Of a DNA stretch of 64,000 nt, positions 60,656-64,000 are shown piece by piece; position 1 is the stretch's first letter, and each line of letters begins with the position of its first letter. A program made the translations under genes and the position numbers. Where the stretch lies: the NCBI GenBank assembly GCA_026874595.1, contig CM049318.1, positions 879,241 through 943,240 of the forward strand, read 5' to 3'. Under the pieces are notes generated by a model. That model was given only the letters and a program-made list of their open reading frames with translations, made no database searches and was not told the DNA's origin. This DNA is from Sipunculus nudus. Its lineage: Eukaryota > Annelida > Sipuncula > Golfingiida > Sipunculidae.

Positions 60656-63600
60656 TAAGCCTTTAAACTCCAATACCGCCTTGGCGGGCGCACGGTTTGT
60701 CACAGGCCTAGAATTCAAAGGCGCCCGCCAGGGCGCGCTAAAGCCCATTTGACATACCCGTATTTAGGGCAAGTTTTGGGGGTGAAATATCTATTGTCAT
60801 CTATCATATTTGTACTTAAATGAAAGAGCAGAACGTCAAGAGTTGTTCTAACATGTGACCAAGATCCAAACTGGCGCGGACGCAGACTTGTTGGAAAAAA
60901 ATAAAAATGATTGACTTTCACTCACGTGGCCTTGTTACGTGGGCCCTGGTAACATGTCGCCTGCGAGAGTAAAATCAGACACTTTCGCTAAATTCATCAG
61001 AAATCGGTAAATCACTAAATGTTGGCTATCAATTCCAGTGAGAAAACCAAGTGCAATGTGTTTACAGAGTTAACTTCCATTAAATATTTCCAAGATCATA
61101 TATTATCCCTTTTTTATTGGTTTAACTTGTGACCAATGATCGCCGTCCGACTGACTGACGCGTTTGACAGACACCACGCACGTGATCTGAGTGACCTCCT
61201 ATTTGTGTCATGTAATGGCACTGGAAAACCATGTTTTACCGATATCATATAATAAGATGAGTATTTATTTTAAATATTAACATATTTTCATAAATAAAAA
61301 TTGAAGATACTGTCATATATCATGTCGTATATATATGTGATGTCTGATTGTTTACTAGTGATCATTTCTGTGCCAAACATTCTATGTACAATCGTTATCG
61401 GGCACAATCGGCCGTGCACAAGAACTGTCAATCATTCTAAGAGACTTTATGAATTGAAAATAAAATTGATACCGTCTTAACTTAGAAAGAGCCAGATAAT
61501 TTATGGATATAGTTAATTTTCCAGTGTAAAATATAATGATAATATACTTCATGAAATATTGATGTAATTATTATACGACGTACGTGGAACTAGTGACTTA
61601 TACGCTTGAACAAATATGTATTAATACGGTTTCAACACATACTGAACAGATTTTACAAATTTGTATATGTGTAGTACTTTCTGTATATGTATAGGTTACA
61701 TGTGTACATGCACGTGTGCGCGCTTTTGTGTGTGCATGTGTGTGTATATAGGCTATATATATATACACATGTATATAGTATGTGCGTATTATAATTTTCA
61801 TTAGTGATTGAAAAAAGCACTGTCACTGCCAGTGAAACAGATTTTGGGAGGAGCTGCAAAACATCCTTAAATATATATGGCACATGGCAAATAAAATTAT
61901 AAAACTATAACCTATTATATATATTATGAATTGAAGTAAATAATTTTTTATGTTAATACATGTTTGCCTATAACAGGCTATTCATTGTTGTAAGGAATAG
62001 TACTGCGTTAAATGTTTGTATCTTTTAAACATAAAATCTTACCACTAATTCCAGAACTTATAACTCCTTTTTACATTTCATCCATGTCAATTTCTCAAAT
62101 CGGTTTCATTCGCTGCCTATATTCATAAAAAATACAGAGTGTATACCGCAGACCGCCTGCATATAAATCGCATATACCGTGCACCCGGTATAAACGCCGC
62201 TTATATTGATATCGCTCTCAAAACCCAGTCACCGTGCATGCATGGCCCAGGGATTAAATATGGAAAATGTGTCTTGGTCATGATAATCCTTTAAAGTCAT
62301 ACGGCGGAGTCAGTCTCAGTCATGATACATGCAGGACAAATGAATAAAATGCATTTGCCAATCTTAAATTAGAAGCTATATCGTGTATATATATAGTGAC
62401 GGTGACACAGTGAAAGTAAAATATAAAGACCGAAGATGCGGACTTTCGATATGCATGCGCATGGTGTATTCAAAATGACGAGAAACCATGCAGGTGGACA
62501 AATTAGACTGAAATATAATTGTACCTTTCCATTGCTGTAAGATAAGATTTAAAAGACGCAGGTATACAAATATATCTATATTGCAAAATGTTTGATGGCT
62601 TTGTCTCAAACTTGCCCCTTTCAAAGACCTAAAATACCACAAGGTGTCAGCTTCTATTTTTACCCACCCGACCTTGTCATGTTCACGTTTGATTGACAGT
62701 TTTATTAGCACACGGAAATTTTCTTATCACACAGAAGATTTTAGCGGAAAGACAGCACACATCATGTGGCCAACCAGGCAGGGATTCGGAGTGGAAATTA
62801 CTACTTTAAATTGGCACCTATTACATTAATCAACAAAGGATATCATTTACAATGTTCCTGAACCGAACGACATGTATAATTGCAAGGTGTAGGTCATGGT
62901 CCGCGTCTCTACAGCTGACGGGACTGGTGAATACAAAATAAATAAATAAACAAACACCCAAGGGATCATAACTTATTAGAAGTTTTTGGAACATTCCAGG
63001 CGCTTCTTTAGAATTATTGAATTGTTGCTGCATGTTGTTTTATGATTAACTGGAACTCTGCATCTCCGTGAAATCACCACCTTGCAGCCTGGGGAGACCG
63101 CATGCATTCCTGCTGAAGCTGAAGTTTTATCAGCAGTGCATGACTTATGCATTCTGACTATATGAAGGCTTAAATGTACAAAGTTGCATACGGAGGTTAC
63201 CAGATTAGATATATGATTTGAAGTTAGGTCTCGTGTATACATCTGGTTAACCAAGGAATTGTGCATCTCAAAATTATTAAATAAATTTCCTACTTTTCTT
63301 CAAGAGAAGTTGAATTGAATAAATGTAATTATATATTATTTTTCCATTTTATATTAATTTCATAACGTAATTATGCTTCATTTAAATGTCACTGAAATAA
63401 AGTGCATATTGAAGACCTGGATAAGTAAGTGCATTAAGATATGTACGTGCAATTTTCCTCTAAGATACCAGAATGTACTGCTATGAAATCATAGTAACTA
63501 GACATAATTTTGATAGGCATTGTTGGACATACGTAGGCCTATATATTTGAATAACATAACATACATTAAAATGTACTGTGAAAAACATGTTTCTTTGGTG

Positions 63601-64000
63601 TTACTTCACAGTTTAGTATCGTTTTCCCACGTTTATAAACTTTGGTATTATGTGCATTATCCCAATAGCACATTTTAAAAACACCTTTCCAACAATAAAA
63701 AATATTGATTTTCCGTTATTTTATATTCTTGTTAATAACGATTTGTTTACATTAATGTGCATATATATTATATATGTAATGAATTATTGTTCTACTATCT
63801 AAGTACTATCAGTGCGTGTTCTCGTTGTTTCTGATCCCTGCGGGAAAGAATCCCTTCTATCCCTTCTAATGCATATACATATATTGCATGACGTGAAAGG
63901 ATGTTTCCAGGTAACTCCAACAAACAACCCCCCCCCCCCCCCCCAAAAAAAAAAGAATAATTCGACCGCCAGTCGGCACTGCATCTCATGATGCCTCTTA
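60656..64000. other. Unassigned right end of window
   Basis: It begins with GC-rich inverted blocks (GGCGGGCGC and GCGCCCGCC, 60681-60734) that may be the end of a transposon inserted at TTAA (60654-60657). A (GT/TA)n-like tract lies at 61728-61775 and a C17 run followed by an A run at about 63929-63956. I found no exon with recognisable protein content. The upstream ANKAR exons may lie beyond 64 kb. Confidence 0.4.

Noticed and set aside
63795-63989. Minus-strand frames with a glycine run at the right edge
   Set aside because: The glycine or phenylalanine stretch is the translation of a C17 plus A run; no other content.

Overview
This is a eukaryotic, AT-rich, repeat-dense window, and most probably from a bivalve mollusc. 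The evidence is a single intron-rich gene with consensus GT-AG splice sites and several bivalve-style repeats. These include 'pearl'/Helentron-like elements with tandem core repeats, an (ACGG)n-like tract and a terminal hairpin, the 'caaggtcatccatgttcaaacttgat' class of core repeat, and a DIRS retrotransposon. The clade is inferred from repeat style, not proven.

The only well-supported host gene is an ANKAR homologue (ankyrin and armadillo repeat-containing protein) on the minus strand. It is partial at both ends. Ten exons run from 48875 down to 2010 and join in a consistent phase (0-1-1-2-1-1-2-0-1-1-0) into 649 uninterrupted codons: about five ankyrin repeats (exons 1-4) followed by armadillo repeats (exons 5-10). 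Upstream exons were not found between 48.9 and 64 kb. The 3' end lies beyond position 1.

The introns are filled with repeats. Going up in coordinate: a 185-bp tandem array built from exon 10 and its splice donor (1-2010); a LINE 3' fragment (4.5-5.2 kb); a 43-44-bp array (6.2-7.2 kb); a 38-bp array (7.2-14.5 kb) split by a 4.2-kb TIR element with piggyBac-like ends that may hold a small spliced gene; a hairpin-ended satellite element (15.5-18.0 kb) and a second one (20.1-21.1 kb); a piggyBac-like MITE (21.5-22.2 kb); a 42/48-bp array fused to the donor of exon 7 (22.2-22.7 kb); a pogo/Tigger-like element (24.3-25.5 kb); a 47-bp array of about 67 copies, each carrying the splice acceptor of exon 5 (26.2-29.3 kb); a nearly complete but mutated DIRS1-like element with inverted terminal repeats and internal complementary region (30.6-36.0 kb); further hairpin-ended elements (36.1-37.6, 51.3-52.6, 55.1-56.9, 57.3-60.7 kb); a solo LTR (38.0-38.8 kb); a TA-flanked MITE (38.8-39.3 kb); a 60-bp array (41.7-43.8 kb); and a short interstitial telomere-like tract (44.7 kb).

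The most striking observation is that three separate minisatellites in one gene are each fused to an exon edge and each multiply a real splice site: the donor of exon 10, the donor of exon 7 and the acceptor of exon 5. I know of no described system that matches this. It could be a recurrent mechanism of repeat birth at exon boundaries, or a source of splice-site decoys.
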